A stretch of 64,000 nt of DNA, taken from the NCBI GenBank assembly GCA_029844215.1, contig CM056729.1:2418001-2482000 (forward strand), read 5' to 3'. Of this stretch, positions 1 to 11,293 are shown one piece after another (position 1 is the first letter of the stretch; the number at the start of each line of letters is the position of its first letter). The position numbers were made by a program, and so were the translations under genes. This DNA comes from Przewalskia tangutica. Its lineage: Eukaryota; Streptophyta; Magnoliopsida; Solanales; Solanaceae. The notes under the pieces were generated by a model. That model worked only from the letters and a program-made list of their open reading frames with translations, did no database searches and was not told the origin of the DNA.

Positions 1-932
1 CAGATAGACCTCATTTATGAGGAGGCGCTCCCATCCTAAGATTTTTTCTACTCAAAGTTTGAATTCGAGAATTCTTACTAAAGAAAAAACAACCGCATCT
101 ACCGCATTATATCTTTTGCAGGTATTTATGAAAATGATTGTTTTATTTACTAAATTAACTTTGTGAATTTTTAACGTTACATAGATTGAAGAAGTATTAT
201 GCCCTTCCTTTGGCTTGCTAGCGGCGAAGGCGAAGAGCACAGCGCAATAAGGTAAGGTATAGGAATCGGTTGACACCGAAAAAGACATCATTCCGCTTCT
301 TTATACTCTTAGGAGGCGAGAAACTCCCGTTCCCTTCTCCTTTCTTACTCTTCCGAGGATGGTTCAGGGGGAGCCGGTTTCGCCTCCGGCTGAGGAGAAA
401 AATTTCAATCGATAGGTGGTAGCTTCGACGAGCTGGGACGTGGAAGTGATAATTAAAAAACAAAAAAGAAGAAGAAAGACGACTTGGACTTGGACATTTC
501 AAAGTTGGGAGGTATACGTCAACCAAGATGAACTTGCATCGTGACAAGTGTCTTGAAGTTGACCCTTGAGCTTGACCATTTCGTTTTGATTAATTGGTGT
601 AGATTAGACTTTCCGAGATCCGCACTCGATATTTATCATTAATTCACATAATATTTTTTATAATCGTGGTATTAGACTAATTCTACTAGGTATATAGATA
701 AATTACATAATAATTTTACTTTCATTGAATAAGACCTCACGGTACTCAAAGTATTTTATTGACACTAAGCCACATCCTTAAACGCTTAACTCATATGAAT
801 TTACCATAGTAGCTTACTAATAAGTTGAGGTAAAAATACATATTAATTTAATTGTTGTTAGTAATAATAATGTATATAAAAACATGTACTATATATATAT
901 TCATTACATCATGTATGAATACATTTTTTTAA
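1..932. other. AT-rich intergenic sequence, no gene seen
   Basis: No convincing coding region. Positions 180-480 are less AT-rich and carry short open frames without a recognisable domain. An organellar insert is possible there but unproven. A short phrase resembling TTGATTAATTGGTGTAGA at 575-600 recurs in similar form near 1115-1140, after the SINE. Confidence 0.5.
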
Positions 933-1103
933 CCACTAATGGATATGGTGCGGTGGATAGAGTTGTTCTTCTTTTAATCAGAAAATTTCGAATTCAAGCC
1001 TTGGGGTATGAAAAAATCTTTGATAGGAAGAATTTACCCAAATGAACATTACCCGGCGCAAATGCGAATGTAGTCGGGCTCCAACGGCCGAAAATAAAAA
1101 CAG
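933..1103 (+). mobile_element. tRNA-derived SINE
   Basis: The 5' part has a tRNA-like promoter pair: a box A-like segment (GGATATGGTGCGGTGG, from 941) and a box B-like segment (TTTCGAATTCAAGCC, ending about 1000). The body continues with a GTAGTCGGGCTCCAA block typical of an abundant plant SINE family that I associate with Solanaceae. A short A-rich end follows. The repeat TTTTTAA at 926-932 and 1104-1110 may be the target duplication, but it is short and low in complexity. The family name is not assigned. Confidence 0.65.
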
Positions 1104-1401
1104 TTTTTAAAAATCATTTTGACTAATTGGTGCAGATAGACTTAACCCATAGATATTAATAGTACTATTATATTCATTCTAGGAAGTTGAGAATTTGGCA
1201 GAATTATTGGAACTGTTCCAACATCCAATAAGGAGCAGTTCAACTCCCAATTTCATGCTACCTGTCTGGACCAAAAATCTTTCTAAATTCCACTACTTTC
1301 GTAATTCTGCTCAAGATATTACTTATTTTTTTTGTCTTTGGTCAAACTTTACAGCATATTCAAATTGAAACATCCTAGATACTTCCATAGACCAATTAGC
1401 T

Positions 1402-1409
1402 CTATAAAT
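1402..1409 (+). promoter_or_regulatory. TATA box of the first phytocyanin gene
   Basis: CTATAAAT lies about 135 bp upstream of the ATG at 1543, leaving room for a leader of about 100 nt. A W-box-like core (GGTCAA, the complement of TTGACC) lies upstream near 1338. This is a sequence match only. Confidence 0.6.
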
Positions 1410-1542
1410 ACAATCTTGTATTGAACAAATGTACAAACAGAAACGCTGAAACTTAGCAGCTTTATAGACAACATCTACAAAAGAAGGAAGTTAAATTATA
1501 GCAACAAAGATCCAATTGGGGCTAACTGAAAACACAGAAAAG

Positions 1543-3059
1543 ATGACAATTGCAAAAATTGCACTAGTGTTTATGGCTGTAATTTTGACGGCGGAGAACA
1601 TAGTAGCAGTTGATCATGTGGTTGGTGATAGTACGGGCTGGGGAATTCCTTCAGGTGGACCTGCAACTTATGCCAATTGGGCTTCACGACATACCTTCAG
1701 AGTTGGTGATACTTTAGGTATGTATATTGTTACGTATTCGATGCCTCTTGCTCTTACACGATTAACACACCATTTGAGATAGTTAAATAGGGTGGTAGCG
1801 ATAGAAAGTGAATTCAATATAAAGTCCTTAAAAAGTCGTTGCTAGTACGTTTATTACAATTGATGTTATATCTTAAGTGTCAATTAGCAGTTGTAAGGCC
1901 GACAATGCCTTAATTCCGAAATAAGTAGATATGAAATCTTGTCGGTTTGAAAGCTAACTTGAATTAGCAGTTAAGCTGAAGGAGTTACAATCACTTTATA
2001 TTTTTTCCTTTCTTGTTCAAAGTTTAGATACCATGATAGTTGGTTTATAGTATAGAGATGACTATAATTTGGCTCTTTATTGAATCTATACTATTTAAGT
2101 CGAGGTACAAGTTCATTAAATTCATGTCAAAAGAGCTTACTTATCTATGTTGGTAATGGAAGAGTGAAAAATACTTTTTGTCATGCTAGAGCCATCAACA
2201 TGTCAAAGTCTATAAGATCAAAATTGCTCCTATTTTCTATTATGATTCACCACTCATGTCTGAAATGTCTTCGTCTTTTAGTCCTATCAGAGATTTATAT
2301 GTCAATAGAAAATATCAAAATACGCAAAACTTCTAGTACTTTTTATTTTTACTTTTATAATACTGGATTGAAATGAGTTTAAATTGAATAAATAGGTGAT
2401 GAAAGTTCATATAATGGACCTTAACTTACTTAGGATTGAAGGATAGGTATTGTTATTGTCATCAATGTGACATTTTGACTCCTAGAATGAAACTTAATAC
2501 GTGAATTCTGTGAATTAACTTTGGATTTTTCAATTTCAATTGTGCAGTGTTCAACTTTGCAACTGGAGCACATGATGTAGCCAAAGTAACAAAGAGTGCA
2601 TTTGATTCTTGCAGCTCCACAGGTCCTGTTACTCTTATAACTGTTGGACCAGCCAATGTTACTCTCAATTCCACAGGAACTGAGTATTTCATTTGCACTT
2701 TTGGCCAACATTGTAACGCTGGCCAAAAACTGGCCATCAATGTTACAGCAACTTCCAGTCCTACTCCTAGTCCTGCACCATCCCCTGCTCCATCACCCGT
2801 CCCTACCCCTACCCCTACCCCTACCCCTACCCCTACCCCTGCACTTACTCCTTCCTCAACACCGTCCCCGAGCCCAATGTCAGCGCCAACACCAAGTCCA
2901 TCACCATCGTCTGGAGCGATCACACCGGGGACTACTCCTTCACCTGCGACACCAAGCGATGGTCTAATTCCTCCACCGGCTCCAAGCTCCGCCACAAGGA
3001 ACGTCTTTGCTTCAGCCTTGGTCATGTTCATGCCCATTGCCATTAGTATCATGTGGTAG
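1543..3059 (+). CDS. Stellacyanin-like phytocyanin, one copper domain, predicted GPI-anchored
   Basis: A blue copper protein of the cell surface, probably an electron carrier of the apoplast or plasma membrane whose partner is unknown. Exons are 1543-1717 and 2548-3059, with a GT-AG phase-1 intron of 830 bp, giving 228 aa. The start is the first ATG that leads into a signal peptide (residues 1 to about 22). The plastocyanin-like domain covers about 24-125. The copper ligands are all present: His67, Cys108, His113 and Gln118, with Cys80 and Cys114 as the conserved disulfide. Gln in the axial position is the stellacyanin arrangement; uclacyanins and plantacyanins have Met. N-glycosylation sites are at Asn95, Asn99 and Asn123. 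Residues 126-205 form a Pro/Thr/Ser linker like that of arabinogalactan proteins. The hydrophobic last 22 residues fit a GPI signal. The domain is most like the two domains of the gene at 49361-52055. The family assignment is firm; the physiological role is not known. Confidence 0.93.
2801..2841 (+). repeat. CCCCTA hexanucleotide microsatellite inside the coding exon
   Basis: About six to seven tandem CCCCTA units encode alternating Pro-Thr in the linker of the phytocyanin. The unit is a multiple of three, so a change in copy number alters linker length without shifting the frame. Confidence 0.85.
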
Positions 3060-3706
3060 ATTCATGTACTTATATATAGAGTACTTTTCTGTCACGGAGA
3101 GCTTTCTAGTAATTTTGAGTGTTTGTATATTTGTTTTACATATGAGTTGATATCATGATAGGACATTGTTATTGTTTACTTGTACTATTGTTCATTGATT
3201 GAGTAATTAGTGATTTTTATTTTCAAAGTATTTGTGAAACATGGAGTCCACCTATTTTAAGCTGAGCTTCATTGATGACATCATGACAAGAACAAGCACG
3301 AGACCATTTGCTAATGATAATTGTATAAATAGACCCAACATATAATGAAGCTTAAAATTGAACAATTTTGAATATTACGGTACAAAAGTTCTCTCATTTT
3401 TTGTGTCTCTGTGAAAGCACTGCTCTCTCTTTTCCCGTAATTCCGTGCTCACGGTACTAGCCAAACATGTAAGAACGAAGCCTTGTTTGTTGTTTTAATT
3501 TTTAATCATTAAATATTATTGTTTATCATATTTCAATTGCTTACTAATTTTTTATTGAACAAAAACAATAGGTGTTCCGTCTGATATTCAGCTTGAAAGC
3601 TTCAATTCATGTTTGACAAATTGTGAGAGTGGGTGTTCTAACAAATTGGAGTATTACATAAAATTATCAGATTTTTTCGATCCTTTTAGCATTTCAATTA
3701 CATATT
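3060..3706. other. 3' flank of the first gene, no further gene seen
   Basis: AT-rich. It should contain the 3' untranslated region of the phytocyanin gene. I see no strong polyadenylation hexamer that settles its end. Confidence 0.4.
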
Positions 3707-4072
3707 ATGCCTCTTAGAAAGTATGAATCTGGATATGAGAAACAAGAAAAAAATTGAGGATTTAAATATCCCATCGGTTGAGTTATCTAAAGAGGAGTCT
3801 TTTAGAGTTGATTATTTTCTTTGTCTCGTCAATCAAGCCATTGTTTCTCTTAATAAGAGATTTGAGTAATATCAAGAGTACGAAGATATTTTTGGTTTCT
3901 TGTTTTCTTCTCACAAGTTACAATCATTGGACGATGCAAATTTGAAGTCTTGTTGTAGTAATTTTGAAGAGGCATTGAAATATAATTTTTAATTATTGAA
4001 ATCGTATATTTACTTATATTAAGGGCTTATTTTTACGAATTAGAACATACCCCAAAATGTTTGAGACGACCT
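3707..4072 (+). pseudogene. hAT transposase relic (zinc-finger MYM1-like type), internally deleted
   Basis: The frame opens at 3707 with an MPLRKYESG start like that of plant hAT proteins of the TTF/ZMYM1-like group, then meets a stop within 20 codons. The next piece (about 3755-3990, with a TAA at about 3868) resembles the C-terminal part of the same family. The zinc finger and catalytic core are missing between them. The 3' flank ends in CAAAATGTTTGAGACGACC (to about 4072), which matches the end of the hAT MITE at 43978-44183. It is a dead deletion derivative. Confidence 0.6.
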
Positions 4073-5589
4073 TATGATAAGGAATTGGAATTTGTCATGC
4101 TGTTCATTGTGGACCAAAAGTTGTTCTTCAAACCTCAAAGACATGATAAGATATTAAGATGACCCTCTTTGAATCAGTCTCTTTGATTATTCCTCTTCCA
4201 ATCATGCATTTTTGTTTTTGTAAGTGCAGTTTAAGAATTCGGCAAGAACTCAGCAGCTTTAACTTTTATATTTATAAAAAATATATTTAATATATATAAA
4301 TAATTTATTCAGAATCCAGTAATATTGGCACAACTAAATGGATAAAGGGGTTCATCCGAACCCTCTTTGACGAGCAATTACACTATATATAAAAAGATTA
4401 AAATTATTTTTTATATATATTTAGTAGAAGTTGAATTCTCTTAGCTTCTTCGTGCTTACCTCCACATCTGATTAGGTGCGAAAATCATCATGTAAGATGT
4501 AACAAAATTAGGTCAAGTTTTGGGATATACGCAAGGCCACCAGGCCATGTCTGATTGGTTATTATTGGTATTAGATTTAAATAAATGTCACTATATATAT
4601 ATATATATATAAGATAAGAAAATGGTTGTTTTCCAATAAAAATAGGTTAAGCGTTAATAATAATATTTGTTAATTATCCAAACTTCTAAGGCCTAAACTC
4701 ACTCTTGTACTATGGCTGGAAGACATGAAGGAATAATGTTAAAATTTTAAAACATAATGCTTATAAAATACTAATAATTTCAAATAAATTTTATGATAAA
4801 GTATTATCAATGTTATGACTTAAATTTCCTAAAGCTTGTCGTATGTGCTACATATATTTGAAACTTTTCCCCCATGAATTTAAAGGATTTGGATTTGTTT
4901 AATTATTTAAATTTCAAGTTAAACGTAAGTAACTATTTTATCTACTAAATTAACTTTGTCCATTAATCATCATATCTATAATCTATAATAATATTCTAAA
5001 ACGGAAAAGCTCTATGTTAGTTGAATTACAATAATACCCTTTTCAAAAGTTGAATCATGATTTTGTCCCTCACTAAACTAAACACTACTCCTGTTATATT
5101 TATTGTACAAAAATGTAAATACACTTTCTAATAAGAAATAACAAAAAAGAAAAGGTTTAATTGGAATTACTCTTAATAAACCGACATTATGCCAAAAGTT
5201 ATGTTAAAAGAAGCGGCTGTTTGTCTTTTACTATTAGAGAGTAGTTTCTGTAGTTAATTGATGATGTAGTAATGCTGGTGATAAATATAATGTTCTTCTC
5301 CCAAGATAAATGTAGAAAAGATGTGAAAGGAAATCATGAGAAGAAATAAAACGTATTTGCTATGAAATTATGAAACGATTATTAACTGCACAAAAGTCGC
5401 ATAATATTCTACACATGTGCAGAAAATAATGATTCTTGAAAAAAATAATACGATAAATGGATAAAACTCCTGAAATAAAGATAATTATCAATAAATAACC
5501 GGAAAAATGCAAAAATGCGTAAAAAGTGCTATTTTATATTTTTTTTAACGATATGAACTTCCTGAGACGTTATTTTCAAGTATACCGAG
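4073..5589. other. AT-rich intergenic sequence, nothing recognised
   Basis: Contains a short TA-dinucleotide run (about 4593-4610). No gene, tRNA or mobile-element terminus could be supported. Confidence 0.45.
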
Positions 5590-5767
5590 TCAAAATTGAA
5601 TGTCAACATTATCATCACCTTCTTTAGTGTTTCCATTTGATCCGTGGATTCGAGCATTCTCCAATAATCTAACTAGATTATCATATTGTTCCTTTGTTAG
5701 GTTGTGACTATGCAAGTTGTTACCCTGACTCTGTCTATCATTTCCTCACATCCACCATGCACATTTG
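5590..5767 (-). pseudogene. Copia gag C-terminal fragment
   Basis: Read on the minus strand, this segment encodes a stretch like the region after the zinc knuckle of plant Copia gag (an LTKEQYDNLVRLLENA-like phrase), ended by stops. It abuts an LTR end at 5768, so it is either the target of that element or a separate remnant. Confidence 0.45.
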
Positions 5768-6251
5768 TGTAGGTGTTTACGTCGGAGTCGTACACGCAGC
5801 GAAATTTGAAAATTTATGTTTCAAACCCGATGACGGTCGAACTGCAGTGTGATAAGTAATATAAAATATAAAATACAAATCACATAATAAATGTAAAATT
5901 TCGACAGGAGACTTACATTTTTGATTAATCAGCCAAGCAATTGATTCTCGTCGTTTTGTGTAGTCCGAGGGTGCACACGCAAACGTCCCTGGATTTGTAA
6001 GTTATAGAACTATGATGTAAAGTGCTGTGTCATGAATGTTAGGGATTCTGACAGAGCTTTAGAAGAGATTTACCTCTCTTAGGTTTTCAATGTATTAGGA
6101 ATGGGAGGTAAGCCCTCTATTTATAGTTGTAAACAGAGGCTTAGGATTTCCGTGGGCTGGGCCCAGCAGAAAAAATCACCGCAAAAATTCGGTATCGAGA
6201 ATCAAATGCAGCACGCGGTCCACTAAAGAGGCATGGCGCCTTTGCGGTCTT
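5768..6251 (-). mobile_element. Copia LTR fragment, same family as 41307-42829
   Basis: Begins (plus-strand view) with TGTAGGTGTTTACGTCGG and stays similar for several hundred bases to the LTR at 41307 onward, including the phrase GTAGTCCGAGGGTGCACACG. In element sense this is the 3' end of a minus-strand LTR. It is cut off at 6251 by the Ogre/Tat-like LTR. It could be the 3' LTR of Copia A, but the flanking bases (ATTTG here, TTCAT after 42829) do not form a target duplication, so it may belong to another copy. Confidence 0.7.
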
Positions 6252-7309
6252 TGTTGACACCAATTTTGACCCTCCGTCGCACGGTAGCTATAAAATTACA
6301 CTAATTTTGCAAAATAATTTTTTATGATTTCTTATAATAAAATGCAGCGATAAAACATTAATACATGCATAAATAAGCAATTTAATAATGGCATCACATT
6401 TCACGTAGACTATTAGGCATACCTTGAGTCTCACGTCTGCACTCGGCATTTTAATAACAAACAATTTTATTAAAACTCAAACAATTCTTAATGATAAATA
6501 AATAAATAAATACATAAAATAAATAAATTAATAACAACGTCGCGCCAAATAGCATAGCCGCATTTATTGATACGCAAAGCAACGTCATAATTATTGTAAT
6601 AATTCAAGCATAAATTAATAAATAAGATTTTATTAATAGCACCGCAGTTTAAGTAAAAGCATTAAGCACTCATTAAATATCATACCTGCATACGCATAAT
6701 AAATAAGATTTTAATAACGGCATCGCATTTTAAAATATTAAGCACTGATTAAATATCACGCCCATCTTTATTTTTTATAATAATTTAAACTCAAACTTAA
6801 ACTAATTTAGATTCCATTTATTTAGCACTAATTAAATAAAATACCTAATTAAAATACTACACTTTAAAACACAGCCCACTAAGTTCTACCCAACTAATAT
6901 CTAATTTAAATTACCAGCCGCCCACACCCGCAGGCCCAGCTCCCGCGGCCCACTATCCCATCTTCAGCAGCCCACATACATTAATACTCAGCCCATTTTT
7001 TATACCCTCATCTCCCTCACTAAAAAGAAAACCTAGAGCCACTAAAGAAGAGAGGAGGAGAAATGCAGCAGCCACGCCACCTTCCTCGCCGGGATTCTCG
7101 TCTGAGAATCCGGCAACCCTTCCCTTACCTAGAATAACCAACGTACTCACCCCCCCCCCCCCATCTTCAAAATGGTAACCAATCCTAACCTATATCACCC
7201 GAATCACACAAAATCGCAGGAATAAATACGAAATCAGAGTAAGAATCGCACAAAAATCAGTTCAGAATGATATCGATAATTTACCAACATTAGAACCCAA
7301 GATTGGGAC

Positions 7310-7316
7310 TATAAAA
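7310..7316 (+). promoter_or_regulatory. TATA box candidate in the Ogre/Tat-like LTR
   Basis: TATAAAA in the middle of the LTR, placed as expected for a retroelement promoter. Sequence match only. Confidence 0.4.
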
Positions 7317-7673
7317 TGGGAGAGCATGCAAAACCGATGGGCATCGATTTAACACCCCTAGCGATCAACAACCAGGCGTGAGCAGCCGGGGAAGGAGCAA
7401 GGGTGGACAGCAATCCAGACCCCTTTCTTTTTCGACTAACAAAAGCCAACCAGCGAGAATAGGAAAAACACTAGAGCAGCATATCGAAAATCCGCACCTA
7501 GAATCGACCATTAACCGCATCGCTTTCAATCGCATCGCAATAACCCGTCGAGTGGACCGACGACTTGATACGCTGCCTCGGTTCGCTGTCCGGAGAAGGT
7601 AAACCCATTCCCTTTCATATTTTTATTCGATTTACATTTTCGGGTATATGCGACGGTTGTATGTTTTTTTTTA

Positions 7674-7861
7674 AATATGTTCAATGCAATTTAAGTTGGG
7701 TACGATTGAGGTATATCTGTTGGTTTGAACTTGTTTCAGTTGATGTTAATCGTTGTTTGACATTTTTTGTTAAATATGTTCAATGCAATTTAAGTTGGGT
7801 ACGATTGAGGTATATCTGTTGGTTTGAACTTGTTTCAGTTGTTGTTAATCGCTGTTTGACT
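7674..7861 (+). repeat. Tandem duplication, two units of about 98 bp
   Basis: The units start at 7674 and 7772 (AAATATGTTCAATGCAATTT in both) and differ by only a few bases. Confidence 0.9.
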
Positions 7862-9426
7862 TTCACAAATGTGACCATTAGTGTTTTAGGCCAATCTTAA
7901 CATTCGTCGTAGGGCTTGAAGGGTCAATTGTTGTTGTTTGGAATTAAGGGATCTACTAAGTTATATTATTTATGATTCATTGTAAGTATTATAAGTAATT
8001 ATTCTGCTCAACCTGCATAATTTATGAAGTAAGGGAATTAGTCCTAGTTTGTTCACAATATGCAAAAAAAAATGGCTATGAATATCCCTGTCTGCAATCT
8101 GATTCATAAATGTATAAGGTATTAAGTTGACTCATCCATGTGATCAATCTAAGAACTAGACAAAAGTATGAAAAACCATATGGAATCCGTTTAGAAAGTG
8201 CAGCAGTTATAGCTTGCATTAAGCTACTGGAAATTGTTGCTTAGGACATTAGTGCTACTGCCGCCATCCCGTGTATATTGAAGCTTATATGTTACCTTTA
8301 TTTACATTAATTACCATAGTTTGTATGTTTACTAATCCTTATCTTTCTTTTTGTTACATGAAATGCACCTGAGCAAAATGAAGAGTTTCATGGCGAGACT
8401 CATCACGAGCTACTTCAAATGGCAACCCGCATCTACACCCATCGAGTTCCCTCTTCGGCAATTCCTAGAAAAACAAATAAGACGGAGTCATCCGCTTCAA
8501 TCCCTTACTCTCTTAACCTCATTATCTCATTTTATTTGTTATTGTAATTTTATTATCTAACTTTGTAATTAATATGAGACATAGAACAATTAGTCTTGGA
8601 ATAAATAAATTGGGCGGGTAGTTTTAAAATCTGAAATGCACTTTTAAAATTACTTATTTTAAGGGCTTGTCATGCATGTCTAAACTTTACTAAACAATTT
8701 AACTCGCAACTAACGTATTACTTCTTATAAAATTCATGATAAAATAAATTGATTTTCTCATAAGTTCTTCTATTAGCATAATATAAATAATTTATGTTGA
8801 ATAACCTTCTTATCATAAAATTACAAAATAATCACCTTTTGCACTACGTCATATATATTTGATTTTAAAGGCATATCTTTGATCATAAATCAACATTGCA
8901 TATATCTATAAACAATATAAATGCACACTTTAAAACTTTATTTTTTATAGCATTAGTCTTACAAACTTTTATCAACATGCCCCCTTTTATAAAATATTTT
9001 GAAGCATCCTTTATATTTTCAAAACACGCATTCTTAGCATAAATAATTAACCCTAGGTTTGAACGGACAACCGCAAGTTAGCGGATCCTTTAGGGTGCCT
9101 AACCCCTTCCTTTTAGGATAATAAAGAACTCTTGCCCAGAATCTCATTAAGTTTAGCAGACCATTAAAATGGAGTTAATGTTTACTTTAAACCAGTTAAC
9201 ATTTAGGTGTCCTAATTCACCCAATTAATTAGGTGGCGACTCCGCGAACCCTTAGCACTCCTAGCACCTTTTAGCATTCTTTTGTACTTTAGCATATAGC
9301 ACCTTTTGCACTTTTAGCATTTTAATATTTAAGCACCCTAGCAACCCTTTAACATTTTATTATTTATTTCCTAACACTTTTTCTAAGCATGAGTTATTTT
9401 AAATGTCGCGGTCGAAATATTAGTGT

Positions 9427-10746
9427 ATACCTGTTTAAACGAAATGATAAATGCATATGAGAAGTGCAATTCTATGGGTAGAGATGTCGTCCCTGATACG
9501 CCTGATGAATACTGAGATGTTGTCCTTGCACGGACATGCTAAACGCTGCAACTGACGAATTGTCATGATGCCTTTGGTGTGTGCGATGTGTGGGTTGCAA
9601 GTTTGACTTTATGCCCGAGTTGATGCGCTAGGCTTTGTTGCGGAACTTTGAATTTCGACTGCTGATTGTCGATGGCCCTTTCTGTTTCTGCTGCTTCTAG
9701 TGCGGACTTTGAACTTTGGATTGTTGTCATATCTTCCGCCTAAGCAATGACAGAGCATCGATATTTCACAAGTTCAAAGGCACGGTCGATGGTATAACCG
9801 ATTCAAGGCATTTGAGCGAGCAGTCGGAACGTCTTGGTCCCTATAGGCAAAGCAGAGATTGGAACTACGTGTGACCTGATTCCCTCGTGGGGATACGTAG
9901 GCGTCCATATCGGCTTCGGTCCCACCTTAGAAAATCCCAATTTCTCTTTTGCTTGTATTGGAACTACGTTCGACCTGATTCCCTTGGCGGATACGTAGGC
10001 GGCCATATCGGCCTCGGTCCCACCTTTAAAAATTTTAATTTCACCCAAAAAATTCGCTTGTAATGAACTACATCATGACCTGATTCCCTCATGGGGATAC
10101 GTAGGCGGCCTAAATCGGCTTCGGTCACACACCCAGAAAACTTCGCCGTTACGAAAATAACAAGAATACACATATCTGGCAACCCCTGAGACCAGCTTTA
10201 GGCCAAACGCCGCTGCGTATTCAAAGCGGGACAAGGTAGGAAACAGACGGGGTTGCTTCCAAGCGAGCGAACGCGCGGATGTCAAGGAACAAGGCGGAGA
10301 AGTCAAATGAATCGACCACACGAAAAACTCACAAATTTTCTTTGGCGCGGGTTTTCATATTAATGAAGCGAGAAAGTGCAACCAAGCGAAAATACGGCAA
10401 AAGTTTCTTCGCGAAGCGAAAAAGAAATGCGAGGCAGAAGATATGACAACAATCCAAAGTTCAAAGTCCGCACTAGAAGCAGCAGAAACAGAAAGGGCCA
10501 TCGACAATCAGCAGTCGAAATTCAAAGTTCCGCAACAAAGCCTAGCGCATCAACTCGGGCATAAAGTCAAACTTGCAACCCACGCATCGCACACACCAAA
10601 GGCATCATGGCAATTCGTTAGTTGCAGCGTTTAGCATGTCCGTGCAAGGACAACATCTCAGTATTCATCAGGCGTATCAGGGACGACATCTCTACCCATA
10701 GAATTGCACTTCTCATATGCATTTATCATTTCGTTTAAACAGGTAT
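9427..10746. repeat. Inverted repeat: two 316-bp arms around a 688-bp spacer
   Basis: Positions 9427-9742 are the reverse complement of 10431-10746, with only a few differences that I could count. The right arm continues naturally into its neighbour (as at 18965-19350 on the opposite strand), so the left arm is the displaced copy. The sequence is Ogre/Tat-like 3' untranslated region, not coding. The right arm ends at the junction with the Copia fragment. Confidence 0.9.
9862..10135 (+). other. Three copies of a structured hairpin motif (Ogre/Tat untranslated region)
   Basis: Copies start at 9862, 9961 and 10065. Each reads GAACTACG, then CCTGATTCCC, a short loop, GGGATACGTAGGC and a second small hairpin ending near GGCTTCGGTC. 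CTACG pairs with CGTAG and TCCC with GGGA; the third copy has CTACA and loses one pair. The related copies are at 19576-19716, 58554-58950 and 60293-60460. Confidence 0.7.
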
Positions 10747-11293
10747 GGCATACATCTGGGATACATGCAAAGACCACATCTGACCTAGTACAGGTCATGA
10801 CATACATGATTGATTCTATAGCTGAAGCATATGGGATCCTCTTCATGCGCTCAAATTCAATAGCATTAGAATGGCAGCCCTTCTTTGATAACTTGATGCT
10901 TTGACCCATCGGAAGACCGCATTTCTTGGAATTATCCATTGAAAAGCGTCTAAGCATTTTGTCTATGTATACTGACTGTGACAGCCCCAACAATCTATTA
11001 GGTCTATCTCGATAGATCCTAATTACCAGAATTTAGCAGACTTCACCTAAATCCTTCATCATGAAGGTCTTGGACAACCAATCCTTAACAGACTGCATGA
11101 GGGTCTTATTATCTCTCATTATCAATATGTCATCAACATATATAACAATGAAGACAATACCCGCATCCTTGCATTTGAAATAAACACAATGATCCTCTTT
11201 GCTTCTAACAAAATCAAAAGATTTGATAGCATTGTCAAAACAAATGTTTCAACTCCTAGAGGCTTGCTTAAGTCCATAAATAGACTTCTGTAG
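10747..11293 (-). pseudogene. Copia A reverse transcriptase, C-terminal part
   Basis: The minus strand encodes the end of a Copia reverse transcriptase: IYGLKQAS near 11290, then a YVDD-type catalytic motif (IYVDDILI) near 11130, then the connection toward RNase H. Frameshifts and stops break it. The N-terminal half of the same enzyme is at 28039-28515. The two parts are separated by the Tekay-type element and join across its target duplication TGTAG. The 3' remainder (RNase H) was lost at the junction with the folded Ogre/Tat segment. Confidence 0.88.

Larger units (their letters stand above)
6252..9416 (+). mobile_element. Ogre/Tat-like Gypsy LTR, 3' end missing
   Basis: Starts TGTTGACACCAATTTTGACC, the same start as the reverse-complemented LTR that ends at 17034. 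It shares several further blocks with it: the box around 7545-7600, the GCAAGTTAGCGGATC block near 9072, and GGTGGCGACTCCGCG near 9232. The last about 15 bases of the LTR (a GGGTGCGACA-type end) are missing, and the sequence jumps into an inverted copy of untranslated-region DNA. It lies inside the Copia LTR that starts at 5768. No coding region. Confidence 0.75.

Noticed and set aside
180..560. Organellar (mitochondrial) DNA insert
   Set aside because: The base composition differs from the surroundings, but I could not match any mitochondrial or plastid gene.
2462..3052. A 196-codon minus-strand frame with Gly/Val repeats
   Set aside because: It is the antisense of the Pro/Thr-coding exon of the first phytocyanin gene.
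7151..7164. A poly-C tract as a functional element
   Set aside because: A homopolymer of this kind is a common assembly or sequencing artefact, and nothing nearby supports a role.
9862..10110. Hammerhead ribozyme identity for the CTGATTC...GATACG motif
   Set aside because: CTGAT resembles part of a hammerhead core, but the GA and GAAA core bases are missing at the required places.
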